Of a DNA stretch of 64,000 nucleotides, positions 10,801-19,945 are shown in pieces (position 1 is the first letter of the stretch; the number at the start of each line of letters is the position of its first letter). The notes below the pieces were generated by a model. The model saw nothing but the letters and a program-made list of their open reading frames with translations. It made no database searches and had not been told where the DNA came from. This DNA comes from Symbiodinium natans (Eukaryota; Sar; Dinophyceae; Suessiales; Symbiodiniaceae): assembly GCA_905221605.1 (NCBI GenBank), contig CAJNDS010002289.1, positions 1 through 64,000 of the forward strand, in the 5' to 3' direction. A program made the translations under genes and the position numbers.

Positions 10801-13800
10801 TAGGACGGGTGCCACGTAGGTCTTGGAGTGTTGTGCGCCGCCTGTTGTTTTTGCGTGGCGTGCTTGCTTGTGAGTTGAAAGCTGAGCCTACGGGCGAGGA
10901 AGCAAAAGAGCCAATGATGAAACGTTGGCGTGCCTTGAAGAAGTGGGCCTTGTGTGGGCTTGGGTCCCTGCGGGGGTCCGAGCAAAAGAAGGCCGTGGCA
11001 CGTTCTGAGGCCCTGCGTATGCTTGCTGGTTTGCCGACCCCGGTTGTTGTGAATTCGGAGTCGGAGGAAGAGTTGATTCCTGATCCGTTGGAAGCTGAAC
11101 TTGCGAAACCCAGCGGAAGTGAACCCCCTAGGCCCTCCGATGTTCGAAAGAAACCCCGTGTGGAGAATGTTCCCTCAGGTGAACCGGGTGCCCTGAGTTC
11201 CCCGGAGGTGGTGAGCGATGCTCTGGATCCTGAGGTTCCGGTCTATTTGACCTCGGAGCGGCTGAAGGCGCACCGAAATAAGGGCCACCAACCTTATCTT
11301 AGTTGCTGTGACACATGTCAAAGCGCTAGAGGGAGAGTGCCGGCTCGTAGGAAGCACATGAAACACCACCACGGACCCGGAGAGTTGCAAGTCGACTTTG
11401 GATTTTTCGGAAAGAATGTTCGTTTCCTTCTCATGGTTCATGTGGTGTCGGGGTACATACATACCGTGGTCTTAGGACCTGAGGATGAAGTGCCCGCTGT
11501 ATCGGTTTGCAAAGCCTTTACGGAAATGGGATTGAGTGGATTGGACATTGTTGTCCACGGGGACCAAGAAAATCTCCTCGAGAGTGTTTTCCGCAATGCA
11601 GCGAAACACCGGACATTCGGGGGGAGGTCAATGCACTGGGTCCCGTTCGCGATAAACAGACCTCAAGCGAAGGGCATCGTTGAACGCCATGTTTGCCTTG
11701 TGAAAGAAGCGTTCTGGTCTGTTTGGCTGGGCTTAGAAGAGCGTGTAGGTGAAAAGTTGCCTCTAGGGAGCCATCTGTTTGTTGAGGCCATGAGGTACTC
11801 TGTGAGGATGCATAACTTGTTTCATGTGTCCAAGGAACACAGCACGCCGTTGGAGAGACTGCGTGGGTCGACAGTTCAGCCAGTGAAGAGCTGTGAGTTT
11901 GGGGTTGTGGGCTTTGGGAAGCCTCAGAAGGACTACCCAGAGCACCGCGGAAAGCGCTTGGTGAGGGCACTCTATGTAGGACCTCACGGTGCTAATGGAT
12001 CCGGGATTCGGGTCTTTGTTCCAATAGGTATTGGAAAGCCCCCTCGTTTGGAAATCTTCAGCTCTTTTCGTGCCAAAGATCCAGTGGAGTTTGACAAAGC
12101 TGCTTTGCGTGACCTTCGAGGTAATAAGGAAGACCCTGAAAGACCCATCAAGTTCGATGTTCCAATCGATGGTCCGAGTCCGCCGCTTGATTCCCCAAAT
12201 ATCCCTGAAGGAAGTCTTGAGTTTCCTGTTGAACGCACCGAACCACCTGCTCTTGAGGGCCCTGAAGCAATGGAAGAAGAAGGAGAGTTGGATGGGTATT
12301 CTCCGGATTTTTCGGACGTGCCTGAAGAGACAGGCATGGAGGTTGAGCCTCCCGGAGGCGTAGGTCTTGAGGACCTCGACGCCCCTATGGATCCAGGAGA
12401 AGACGATGCCATGGAAGAGGGCCTGACGTGGCTCTATGAGCATGACCTTAGGCAACTCTTTGATGGGCCTGACTTGAGAGTTACAACAAAAATCCGTAAG
12501 GGAGATGATGTCAAAGAGTGGTTCCGTATGAAGTTTGGTGGAAAGAAGATTTGGGTCCATGTCCCGGACAATGCGGTTTGCGAAGTTTCTGGCAAGGTTT
12601 TGCCTCGTAAGCATCTTGAAGAAGGTATGAGACTCGAGCTCTCAGAACTTGATGCTTTTGGTGTAGCTACGATTATAGGAGAAGCTGAGGCCCGTAAACG
12701 AGCTACACGGAGAATCCATACGACTAGGTGGGTTCTGACTTCGAAACCGTCGGCCACGAACCCTGAACGAGTTCGTGCTCGTCTTGTTGTGAGAGACTAT
12801 GCATTTGGATCCAATCCTCTAGCTGATGGGATATATTCCCCCACCACGTCTTTGGAAGCCTTGAGGGGTGTCCTTGCTATTCATGCTGTCAGAGGTGGCA
12901 CCTTGTTGTCAGCAGATGTGAGCGTTGCCTTCATGCAAGCGCCTGTGCAGGGAGTAGAGTGTATCCGGTTTCCGAATGGGATGTATGATGAGGAGAACAA
13001 GCCGCTGTTTGCGCAGCTACACAAAGCCATGAATGGCTTGAGAGTAGGACCACTGAGCTGGTACCTAGAGTTTACAAGCACGCTGCGTAAGCAGTTTGGG
13101 TTTGGTGAGACTGCCGACCCTACTGTGCATCACCGGCTTGAGAAGGATGGTGCGCTGACCTTGGTGTTAGTGTATGTTGACGATCTCATCATCTTTTCCC
13201 AGAATCCGCCAGTTGCCAAGGATCTGTACGCTAAGCTAGCGAAGATCTATAAAATGAAGCAGACAGGGCTTCTAGAACCTGGTAAGACCGGGCAGCTCGA
13301 GTTCTTGGGTCGAGTGATCGCCCGAACCACTGAGCACGGGCCTGTGTTCTTTGGCCTGAAGCCGGGGTACTTGAAGTCGCTTGGAGAAGAGTTTGGCATT
13401 AGCGGAAAAGGTGTGAAACCAGTGCTGGGAAACCTCGAGAGGGAGTACCGGAAGAAGGAGGCTGGAACACCTATCAGCACTGAGGCGTATGAACGCTATA
13501 GACGTGTGCTTGGTAAGTTGATGTGGGCAAGCCTGACGTTGCCGCATTTGTCCTACCCGGTAGGATTTCTGGGCCGGTATCAGAGTGACCCAGATAGCCA
13601 GGCAGAAGCTTGCTTGAGACGCGTGGTTCGCTGGGTGATGGCTTTGCCTGAGTACCTTCAGCGATTTTCGGCAGAAGCGTTGGAGTATCCTTGCTGCGCT
13701 TCGGAAACCAGGCTCTCTGGCTTTGTGGATGCGTCATGGAACATTTGCTCTGTGTCTGGTGCTATCGTGAAGTGGCATGGCATCATGATCAAAACTTTCT

Positions 13801-14981
13801 CGCGGAAACAGTCGGTGACCGCGTTGAGTTCGGCGGAGGCCGAATTGGCAGCCCTGACTGAGGCAGCCAAAGAGTCGGTGTACTTGTCTTTGCTCATGGA
13901 AACGCTCCTGTATGGAATGCCCAAAGGAGAGACCGGTGAGTTTCCGATTCACCTGGCTTCGGATTCGGAAGCCGCTTTGTCGATTAGCAAAATGACGGGG
14001 TTGTTACGCCGTGTTCGGCACCTGGAGCTTCGTCATCGCTATCTTCAAGAGCTAGTCCACCTGGAAAGGCTGATTCTAAGCTTCATCAGTGGAGAACGGA
14101 ATCCAGCCGATGGACTGACGAAATCTCCTGAGGAGTTGTTGCTTGAGCATTTGCTGGTTGCGTGTGGACTGGAAAGAGTGTGTGAAGAAGACCTTCAGGG
14201 TCTTGTAGTTCCTGAACACCTTCGTGAACGAATGGAAGAACTTGAAGAAGTATGTGAAAAGCTTGAGAAAATCCCGACAAACCTGGCGAAGTACGAGCCA
14301 GTGGCAAGAGACCTTGCGTTGGGATCTGTTCCTCTGCTTGTGATCGAGGTGTTTTGTTCAACGGACAGTGCGTTGTGCCGAGCGTGTGCTCGTGACCGAG
14401 TAGCATATATAGGCATAACTGAGAAAGAAGACTTCTTAAGCAAGAGTACTCAAATGTTTCTAGGAGAGGTCTTGCTGTGTCTGTTGAGTAGGAAACCGCC
14501 CCAGATCTATGTCCACATAGCTTCCCCGTGTACCGCTGGATGTAGCTACCGCTTTAAGAACTGGCATCGCCCGAAGTTTCGACATCGGTGGCGAGAGCAG
14601 GTCAAGAAGCATGTTGCATCTTGGAAAGCTTTAGGACGACTTCTGGAGGACCGCTGCAAAGAGATCCTGGTTACCCAGGAATGGCCAAAGAACTGTGGTC
14701 TTTGGAAGGAGGAAAGTTATCTGAAAGAAAAGAAGCGCCTTGGTCTGAACTTTGGAAGGGTTGTGGACCGTTGTGCCTTCGACGGGGTCTTTAAGCGGTG
14801 GTTCTTTGCTACAAACCGAGAGGAGTGGAGTGAAATCTTCTCTGGAAAGCCCTGTGACAAAAGTCATCAGCATGTTTCACTTGCTAGTGTCGAAGAAACA
14901 GGTATCTATCCGACTAAACTGGGTAGAGCTCTTTTGCGTGCTGCGAAAGTCACGTTAGGTCTTGTAGGAACACCTTCTTAG
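7824..14981 (+). CDS. pol: Copia Pol polyprotein with long insert and extra C-terminal domain
   Basis: 2385 codons, uninterrupted; usual copia pol is about 1300. The frame is open upstream to about 7705, so the first ATG is probably not the real start. Protease: IDSGATCHV with Asp62. Residues about 190-1070 are a non-conserved insert that contains a second ORF in another frame. Integrase: H1150-X4-H1155 with C1162-X2-C1165, then D1191 (QVDFGFF), D1247 (HGDQENL) and E1287 (AKGIVERH). Reverse transcriptase: D1698 (SADVSVAF) and YVDD with D1786/D1787. RNase H: D1969 (FVDAS), E2005 (SSAEAE), D2047 (ASDSEAAL). All catalytic positions are present. The last about 270 residues (from about 2115) are not standard copia: VIEVFCSTDSAL, ASPCTAGCS and VTQEWPKNC recall cytosine methyltransferase motifs I, IV and VI, but only weakly. 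Product would cut, reverse-transcribe and integrate the element. Confidence 0.95.
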   Translation: MEDEQSDQVMAMRSHHLSGLGPGTRTNEPNEAEPPRLTMTNGEIERLNQSSSRNSSFAWLIDSGATCHVLSESALGFYEVVKEHSGPLPVLMSASDTPMECVKLVDIRVKFGKLGPVVLQQVLVCKIGFNVVSSWQASLSGWSTWLTSEPGASCLVKQTERGSSMWVPLVREARSWWALAKEIGPTKAKPKGRRSKGDSPKPGWSPNDDAMEVDKVQKKAPPNVGRALEVTPFKFLLRAFSVKQHVGEHELHEHVLQERLSGCEHAAVAKVGVDLETPPSACCAEALCSAAAVLLKSASNTSLEKQTSRDTRCGDKGFECVGVGPVPLQPQSVCIRSRSVLRVGRRSDLHPSACVPECLLGQSEERKCAFRSLRWPGVFLKALLVLCALGVFCSKPGAFVRDLVKDGASGSLASALSCELPKWECGPGGSLFDEHDCSSCAPFRGGRSAVSFEAASPKHRPFYLDPWLGRTAVGDSSLPWGVGDTGVGDQYKRHSGEATYAHCRAASHCCSDGGPVGFDGHPRRGARPSCRVCKVWLCFDHHGGGSCRCECYHPPTAPSMRAKGVLAQQSGWHPAHLEEIPSVPGGDSRVAVPSCSIPVVRGRASKHSAKRAQGRACAGCRLESAFGGRARPEQPPGDFGCSTANYNTGCCTIRVGWHGTASSQKCPSSTSFGVGFAQPSACKSRGNDSIACRHEESCNSRGGSIIVDGPRFSTRASGFLAVQPSFPAYAVRLFLCSIFGTRHAYGSRHASNSASSTSSILGTRHAYGSKPAYTSASSTSSIDTAPRYIEGACGRGSNGGRDADDARGGIRCPWDPYGREFRGPNGANGRWHWKSGERFSFDPAGRDEYGGSKPTYGQFGCGRLWLRDGLICLGMGPEGLKAGHELLRSSPQCTKLVGVGLKALLFAVGDWLCALGGRVGAFECLVGDCECSLPAANGSAHCPSVPRSSWKGSSALALGLVLGLVFRGWLRRCVKLLSVRRRSRLKFVRVTLVGRVPRRSWSVVRRLLFLRGVLACELKAEPTGEEAKEPMMKRWRALKKWALCGLGSLRGSEQKKAVARSEALRMLAGLPTPVVVNSESEEELIPDPLEAELAKPSGSEPPRPSDVRKKPRVENVPSGEPGALSSPEVVSDALDPEVPVYLTSERLKAHRNKGHQPYLSCCDTCQSARGRVPARRKHMKHHHGPGELQVDFGFFGKNVRFLLMVHVVSGYIHTVVLGPEDEVPAVSVCKAFTEMGLSGLDIVVHGDQENLLESVFRNAAKHRTFGGRSMHWVPFAINRPQAKGIVERHVCLVKEAFWSVWLGLEERVGEKLPLGSHLFVEAMRYSVRMHNLFHVSKEHSTPLERLRGSTVQPVKSCEFGVVGFGKPQKDYPEHRGKRLVRALYVGPHGANGSGIRVFVPIGIGKPPRLEIFSSFRAKDPVEFDKAALRDLRGNKEDPERPIKFDVPIDGPSPPLDSPNIPEGSLEFPVERTEPPALEGPEAMEEEGELDGYSPDFSDVPEETGMEVEPPGGVGLEDLDAPMDPGEDDAMEEGLTWLYEHDLRQLFDGPDLRVTTKIRKGDDVKEWFRMKFGGKKIWVHVPDNAVCEVSGKVLPRKHLEEGMRLELSELDAFGVATIIGEAEARKRATRRIHTTRWVLTSKPSATNPERVRARLVVRDYAFGSNPLADGIYSPTTSLEALRGVLAIHAVRGGTLLSADVSVAFMQAPVQGVECIRFPNGMYDEENKPLFAQLHKAMNGLRVGPLSWYLEFTSTLRKQFGFGETADPTVHHRLEKDGALTLVLVYVDDLIIFSQNPPVAKDLYAKLAKIYKMKQTGLLEPGKTGQLEFLGRVIARTTEHGPVFFGLKPGYLKSLGEEFGISGKGVKPVLGNLEREYRKKEAGTPISTEAYERYRRVLGKLMWASLTLPHLSYPVGFLGRYQSDPDSQAEACLRRVVRWVMALPEYLQRFSAEALEYPCCASETRLSGFVDASWNICSVSGAIVKWHGIMIKTFSRKQSVTALSSAEAELAALTEAAKESVYLSLLMETLLYGMPKGETGEFPIHLASDSEAALSISKMTGLLRRVRHLELRHRYLQELVHLERLILSFISGERNPADGLTKSPEELLLEHLLVACGLERVCEEDLQGLVVPEHLRERMEELEEVCEKLEKIPTNLAKYEPVARDLALGSVPLLVIEVFCSTDSALCRACARDRVAYIGITEKEDFLSKSTQMFLGEVLLCLLSRKPPQIYVHIASPCTAGCSYRFKNWHRPKFRHRWREQVKKHVASWKALGRLLEDRCKEILVTQEWPKNCGLWKEESYLKEKKRLGLNFGRVVDRCAFDGVFKRWFFATNREEWSEIFSGKPCDKSHQHVSLASVEETGIYPTKLGRALLRAAKVTLGLVGTPS
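8600..9035 (+). other. Left flank of nested ORF with TAGGAGT motifs
   Basis: Dense TAGGAG/GTAGGAGTAG motifs occur here (for example about 8633, 8830, 8851, 8990) and again at 10510-10790 on the other side of the nested ORF, and once after pol (about 14988). In the pol frame it encodes Cys-rich sequence and a hydrophobic stretch (VFLKALLVLCALGVF). The symmetric flanks suggest the nested ORF and its surroundings arrived as one module. Confidence 0.4.
9040..10434 (+). CDS. 464-codon ORF nested out of frame inside the pol insert
   Basis: ATG at 9040 directly follows an in-frame TAA, and TGA ends it at 10434. It overlaps pol residues about 406-871 in a different frame. The translation looks more like a real protein than the pol frame does here. 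It has an alpha-helical N-terminal part (AHRFEEEGQLSLSRQLLQNI, VGIQLTLKKFLLYLEAIREL). A Pro-rich C-terminal part has two copies of APGTPMEA-x-hP-x-x-PPPLPPPS (residues about 333-378) and further PGTPM/VPME repeats, ending in an acidic tail (SDVGDSGSEMD). No family was recognised. It may be a captured host gene, a second structural protein, or an overprinted ORF. How it would be translated (internal start, splicing, trans-splicing) is not visible. Confidence 0.6.
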   Translation: MELPEASPPLCLVNSQSGSVAQVEAFSTSMIARLAHRFEEEGQLSLSRQLLQNIDLFTSTPGSVERLLGIPACLGELETQELVINTSGIPVKQPMLIAELRAIAAPTVDQSVLTDTLVEEHDRRAEYARYGYVLTTMGVVVADVSATIRQPHLPCEQRGYWRNNQVGIQLTLKKFLLYLEAIRELRCHPAQYQLFEAGLASILPNELKVERVPAADLRALLADVLVQSNRRVTLAAQPPTIIPDVAPSASGGTAPPLHKSAPAPPPSGWALLNQARAKAEAMIRLHADMKRAATAEVAPSSSTGPAFPPGPPAFLPFSPPSPLTPSVFSYAPSSAPGTPMEAGMPLTPPPLPPPSWAPGTPMEASLPIPPPPLPPPSTPHPDTLRELAGEVPMEVETPMTPVEAFGAPGTPMDVSSEVPMEPMVGGIGSPGSASPLTPPAETSMVVPNPPMDNSDVGDSGSEMD

Positions 14982-15087
14982 GTCGGCAGTAGGAGTGCTC
15001 GCTTTCGGACTTTGCCTGGGATGAGATGTTTAAGCACTGGAAACACCGAGCTGTGAAGAAGTGCGTGGCTCTGAGGCATCACAGTCC

Positions 15088-15104
15088 AAGCGGGGGTGTG
15101 AAAG
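15088..15104 (+). promoter_or_regulatory. Possible polypurine tract
   Basis: AAGCGGGGGTGTGAAAG is the most purine-rich run before the 3' LTR, but it ends 28 bp short of it; a true polypurine tract normally abuts the LTR. Tentative. Confidence 0.25.
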
Positions 15105-15132
15105 TTCCTGTCTAAGGACATGTTAACTTTGT

Positions 15133-15496
15133 TGTCCTGCATGCTGGCTCAGAGTTGTGTGTGTGTAGTTATAGGAACTCCGTAGTTGTGCCTTGGAGGC
15201 TCGACGGGAGTGCTGCTTTTAAGTGGGAAAGCCTTTTGAAGTGCTTGAGTTGTAGGGATGTGTGTCTGGAAGCTGTAGAAGTGACTGTGCGCGTTTTTGC
15301 TTGCTTTGGGTGTAGTTGGGTAGGTCCCGAGAACTCCCACTGACGTTTGAGTTTGTTTTGTGGCTGTGGAGAACACGTGGCAGAGCAGAGTTTTCACCTG
15401 TGTGTAAAGAGTTTCACTGACGAAGCCTCCGGCTTATGACTTTGGCTCAAGTCGTGAGAAAAAGAGGGTTCAGCGCGCTGCTGCTGTGTTTTCACA
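15133..15496 (+). repeat. 3' LTR
   Basis: 364 bp, TGTCC...TTCACA. It includes the about 187-bp block absent from the 5' LTR, with T-rich sequence that may belong to U3 and hold the promoter. It is followed at once by the TGGTT target duplication. Confidence 0.95.
15441..15451 (+). promoter_or_regulatory. Spliced-leader-like string TTTGGCTCAAG in 3' LTR
   Basis: Same string and context (GGCTTATGACTTTGGCTCAAGT) as in the 5' LTR, retained despite changes nearby. See the 5' copy for interpretation. Confidence 0.45.
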
Positions 15497-15501
15497 TGGT
15501 T
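15497..15501. repeat. Target site duplication, right (TGGTT)
   Basis: Exact match to 6389-6393; marks the right insertion boundary. Confidence 0.9.
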
Positions 15502-16576
15502 GCTCTTGAGGTCGCTCTTGGCATGTGGATGTTGATCAAGAAGTCCCACTGGCTAACCATCATGGAGCATCGCGGGTGCATCCTTCCGTCTGGAAGGGTG
15601 TGCTCCCGCCAAATTGTCCTCTCTTGTAACCCTTTTATGATTGATGGACGCTGAAATTTGCTCAGCCAGCACTTTCGCTCTTGCCATGACATATACGACT
15701 GCAGCTCGCCAAGAGCATTACCGACCGACTCTGCGCAAACAACTTTGAGATGGTGATCTTGACCTCCTGGCATACTTCGCATTTTACGACCTCTCTACGA
15801 GCTTGGTGCTGCCAGGATCCGCCCTTGAACTACAATGACAAGTTTGAGTTCTGACCGTGGGGAGTTTCTCAGCTTTTTGCTCTTTATTCTTAGTTTCCTT
15901 GTCTGCTTTGCTTGGTTGCTGGATGGTGTGTTGTTGTTGCTTCGGTTGGTGGTGTTGTTCATCCTTCTTTGTTCTTTCTGCTTCTCACGGCGATCCGTTT
16001 CACACCTGCAAGACCCACAAGAAGCAACTTACTCGCAAGAGCCTGACTTGCGTCCTCGCGTTCTCATGTTCCGCCAGGCTTGGCGCAACCAGCTGACCTT
16101 TGGGGGATCTGACCCCAGTTGTTGTTCCAATGGCTCTGTAAGCTCAGTTCGATCACTTAACAAGAGCACTAAGTCAAGCATGAAGCCAGGCACCCAGGCT
16201 GCCAGGCGAACTTTTTTAATAAGTGCGTTATCTAGCGGAACCCTCAGCGCCGCTGGGGCACGCTCTTTCGGGATCCCATAGAGGGCTCATGGCCCCCAGG
16301 AAGGACGTCAAGCATTTCCACGCATGGCTGCGGGTCAGCGCTTAGAAGCGACTTAAGGCCACATGGAGGTGCTGCGGCTGCATATCCTTCCGAGCGGAAG
16401 CTTAAGCCTTCGCTGGGTTGCCAATTGGTAGAAGACTTCCAACAGGGTCATACTAAAGCCTGGCGCTTTCAGGGTGACTAAGACAGCGGTGCCTTTATAC
16501 GGCACTTTGCCATCCACCCGGAACCCTGGCTTGAGTTGCACGAGCAAGGGAGCACCCTTCTCACCTTTGGCTCCAG
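15502..16576. other. Sequence right of the retrotransposon, no firm gene
   Basis: Two ORFs were considered. At 15835-16281 (+), 148 codons start with a very hydrophobic N-terminal half (FLLFILSFLVCFAWLL), which could be a membrane segment. At 16353-16589 (-), 78 codons contain VQLKPGFRVDGKVPYKGTAV. Neither has a recognised family or transcript support. No telomere-like repeats occur here. Confidence 0.35.
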
Positions 16577-17605
16577 GTGCATGAGACATGCTGAGTAGGC
16601 ACCATCCTCAAGCGTTTGTGTTGTGATTCATGGTAGATTTACGCGTGTTGGTGTGATTGCCAAACCTTGGCATACATGCAATCTGGGAACGCCGACCAAC
16701 TTTAACAAGAGGTCGAAGGATGTTTGATGGCCCGTCGACACGTCAAAACCATGCGAAAAGCATTGCGTTACAAACGCGCCGTGGAAACCAGTTGCTCAAT
16801 GATGTACAAGGACAACGACACGACACAACTTGGGAGCATCTGGCACACGGGGACGTCCGTTGCTTACACATACCTACTACCATTACTATTCTTATTATTC
16901 TTATTATTCTTATTATTCTTATTATTCTTATTATTCTTATTATTCTTATTATTCTTATTATTCTTATTATTCTGATTGTTCATATTATTCTTATTATTCT
17001 TATTATTCTTATTATTCTTGTTATTCTTATTATTCTTATTATTCTTATTATTCTGATGATTCTTGTTATTCTTGTTATTCTTCTTATTCTTCTTATTCTT
17101 ACTGTTGTTATTATTCTTATTATTGTTGTTCTGATTATGATTAATTACTATTCTTATTATTATGATTACCACTATCATTATGACACTTTTGCACATGCTC
17201 TTCGTTGTTTCATTGTGTGGTCACGCAGCTCCTTGCCATGGCCCGTCTTCGAGCCTCCCATGTTGCGCAATGGCTGCTCGCGTGCCTTGGTCTTGATTTG
17301 GGGTTTAGGGTTTAGGGTTTGGGGTGTAAAAGAACTGGCTTTGCACAGTGCTAAGGCTGTTGGGAATGCATGGTCGACAGGCCCCGCCCAGTATTGAACC
17401 TCATACGCCGTATTCTCCAAAAAAACCCAAACCCCCAAACCCCCAAACCCCTAAACCCTCTTTATAAAAACCGTTTGCGACGCATGCGGCTAAACCCTAA
17501 ACCCCGAGCCCTAAGTCCTTCATGCCGCCCAGGTCTTGACTACATTTTCCCTGACCCAGTGTGACTTCGACTACGCTCCAGACCTTCCATTTGCACCTTG
17601 GCTCC
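16577..17605. repeat. Segmental duplication, copy 1
   Basis: It begins GCATGAGACATGCTGAGTAG and matches 43265-43870. Its right end (CATGCCGCCCAGGTCTTGAC onward) matches 44820-44905, so copy 2 is split by about 900 bp of other sequence. This copy alone carries the (TTATTATTC)n expansion. Confidence 0.85.
16876..17130. repeat. (TTATTATTC)n microsatellite
   Basis: About 250 bp of a 9-bp period with single-base variants, degenerating at both ends. It encodes artificial Leu/Phe- or Tyr/Ser-rich ORFs. It is absent from the duplicate at 43.5 kb and so is a recent expansion. Confidence 0.95.
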
Positions 17606-17751
17606 CTTTCGTTTAGGGTTTTAGGGTTTAGGGTTTAGGGTTTAGGGTTCATTCTATTTAGGTGCCATCCTCGATGATCACAGCGTGAAGTGCTGCCGAG
17701 ACTGCACTGCTTCAAGGGTTTTCCAGGGGTTCCAGAACACCGACCCGTGGA

Positions 17752-17840
17752 GCCCCCCAAATGATCCTTAATGAGCCTTCGTGATCCTTCATGACGATGA
17801 TCCTCATGATGAGAGCCCCCATTGCCCCCCGCTATCTCTT
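17752..17840. repeat. Short dispersed repeat AAATGATCCTTAATGA
   Basis: GGAGCCCCCCAAATGATCCTTAATGAGCC, with ATGATGATCATCATG-type inverted symmetry, also occurs at the left ends of the two large duplications (about 19767 and 32470), marking a common boundary. Confidence 0.75.
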
Positions 17841-17934
17841 GGTTTTTTTTGGGGGGGGGTCCCCTAATAGGATTTCCTAAAAAGTATGCGGGTTTTAGGA
17901 CGTGGGGGGGGGGGGTTAGAAATAGGAAGACCAC

Positions 17935-18505
17935 TATAGCCCATGTCCCTAGAATTTCCTATTTTACTTCAAGCTCCACATGTTGATTGTAGGGGGGGGA
18001 GAGAAGTCAGGAAATAGGCCGTGTGCAGCATGTTTCGGGTATACCTCTCTCCTTCTTCAGCTTCTACCGGGCTTCTCTCTTCCGGATTTTTTTTCGAAGA
18101 GCCCAGAAGCTGTGAGTCATGCATGTGTTGTCTGTCGGGCTGTAGTGCGGAAGCGCAACATGACTTCAGCATACTCCTGACAACAGAAATGCCAGCCATA
18201 GCCAGCCCCTGGCGAAGCGAGTTGACCACTGCACTGCACGTTCTTTCAGCAGCAAAGATCGTTTCATATTTTTCAAAGAGAAGGAGAATTCTCGAAAATA
18301 GGCCGTGGAGAGTCCCCAAAACAGGCGGGGGCCTAAGTCCAGAATCTTATTGAAAGGGGGGGGGGGGATGTTCAAGCATATACTGTGATGTGATGGAAAC
18401 AGCTAGCACAAAAGTCCTCGGCAAGCTTTCGAAGAACCTTCCACGGAAGCAGTACACCAGAGTCCAGAATGAGGCGGCCCACCTGCCGGAACGTGCCAGA
18501 ACATG
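17935..18505. other. Non-coding stretch before the 200-bp minisatellite
   Basis: It has G-runs at about 17991-17999 and 18356-18368 and pyrimidine stretches resembling 3' splice regions (CTCTTCCGGATTTTTTTTCG). ORFs of 60-116 codons on both strands lack recognisable domains. Confidence 0.4.
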
Positions 18506-18509
18506 CAAA

Positions 18510-19250
18510 TAGGACGGAAGAGGGGGGGGGCAGGCATTGGAAACACTGCACTGGTGCACACTTCCATGACCTACCCCCCCCAGCTTCTTCCTATTTCAGG
18601 GCTCCCGCGAGACCCGTAAAATCTTCTGGGAAAGCATGGGGAGAGGCTGCTAATGGCTGCTAGACGCCCACAGAAGCACCGGTTTTAGGATGGAAGAGGG
18701 GGGGGCATTGGAAACACTGTACTGGTGCACACTTTCATGACCTACCCCCCCCAGCTTCTTCCTATTTCAGGGCTCGCGGGAAACCCCTAGAATCTTCTGG
18801 GAAAGCTTGGGGAGAGGCTGCTAGAAAACCCTACAGGACCCGAGGACCCCCTCATACCCCCTCCGAAACAGCCACAGAAGCATCGGTATTAGGATGGAAG
18901 AGGGGGGAGCAGGCATTGGAAACACTGTACTGGTGCACACTTCCATGACCTACCCCCCCCAGCTTCTTCCTATTTCAGTGCTCGCGGGAGACCCAAAATG
19001 TTCTGGGAAAGCATGAGGAGAGGCAGCTAGAAAACCCTACAGGACCCGAGGACCCCCTCCGAGACAGCTACAGAAGCACCGGTTTTAGGATGGAAGAGGG
19101 GGGGGCAGGCATTGGAAACACTGTACTGGTGCACACTTTCATGACCTACCCCCCCCAGCTTCTTCCTATTTCAGGGCTCGCGGGAAACCCCTGAAATCTT
19201 CTGGGAAAGCTTGGGGAGAGGCTGCTAGAAAACCCTACAGGACCCGGTTA
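18510..19250. repeat. Tandem minisatellite, four units of about 180-205 bp
   Basis: Units start near 18512, 18688, 18892 and 19088 (GGATGGAAGAGGGGGG). Each has a G-run near its left and a C-run (CCTACCCCCCCCAGCTTCTTCC) about 75 bp later, so each can fold on itself. TTCTTCCTATTTCAG resembles a 3' splice site. Confidence 0.9.
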
Positions 19251-19849
19251 TCACGGGTTTTAGGATGCGATAAGGGGGGGGGGGAAAGCTTCGGTCAAGG
19301 CTGCTGGAGGCGATCTCGCCCGCGTCAGCCGCAGGCATTCCGAATCTATTGAAAATGACGACCCTCCAAACCCCAAACATCCCCAACTCATCCAACCCCA
19401 CAACTGTATACACCCTCGCACCAGGAGGCATCCCAGGGTGACCGAGCCTCGCTATCAGCGGTCTCATCGGCATCCGTCTCCCGCTCCTGTTCATACGATT
19501 GCCGGTTTGGGGTCAACCCTGAATACGAATCACAACGCATCACCGCCCAGCTCGTCTCCCAACAACACACGTCCAACGGCAAGCGCTGAATCCAGCCCCG
19601 CGATCTGAAAGCCTAAGTACTGGGATGTGCAGGGGCAGGGCGTCGCGTATCACTGTATTGGGACGTGGGGGGGGCCCCCCCACGTCCAGACCGGCAAGGT
19701 GTATTAGGATATTTTCCTATTACCACCCCCCCCCACGCCCCCCCCCAGATAACCTGGGGCAATGAGCCCCCCCAAATGATCCTTAATGACGATGATGGTC
19801 ATCATGATCTGCGCTCTGCCACTTCGGGTCCTGCCGCTGTTTTTGCCCC

Positions 19850-19945
19850 CAGGTTGGGGCCACGGTTCTCATGGCCAGTTCGGCAACCGGGGCACGGCTT
19901 CCTTCCTTGGGGGACGATCCGCGCGAGCAGCTTGGCCAGGGATTC
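19850..19945 (+). pseudogene. RCC1-repeat exon relic (copy A)
   Basis: A TTTTTGCCCCCAG acceptor-like site precedes GTTGGGGCCACGGTTCTCATGG. Homologous to the exon at 32624-32722, which encodes GWGHGSHGQLGNGG. Indels here (CAACCGGGGC, CCTTCCTTGGG) shift the frame, so this copy is likely dead. Confidence 0.65.

Larger units (their letters stand above)
6394..15496 (+). mobile_element. Ty1/copia-type LTR retrotransposon, full length
   Basis: The element is 9.1 kb. In order it has: a 5' LTR (TGTCC...TTCACA), a PBS, gag with a CCHC knuckle, protease, a long insert, integrase, reverse transcriptase, RNase H, an extra C-terminal domain, and a 3' LTR, all flanked by TGGTT duplications. Integrase before reverse transcriptase is the copia order. 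Pol is uninterrupted, gag is shifted several times, and the 5' LTR is internally deleted, so this copy is fairly young but probably not autonomous. LTRs differ by only a handful of substitutions outside the length difference. Confidence 0.97.

Noticed and set aside
16724-17196. Leu/Phe-, Tyr/Ser- and Asn/Lys-rich ORFs
   Set aside because: Direct translations of the (TTATTATTC)n microsatellite in different frames.
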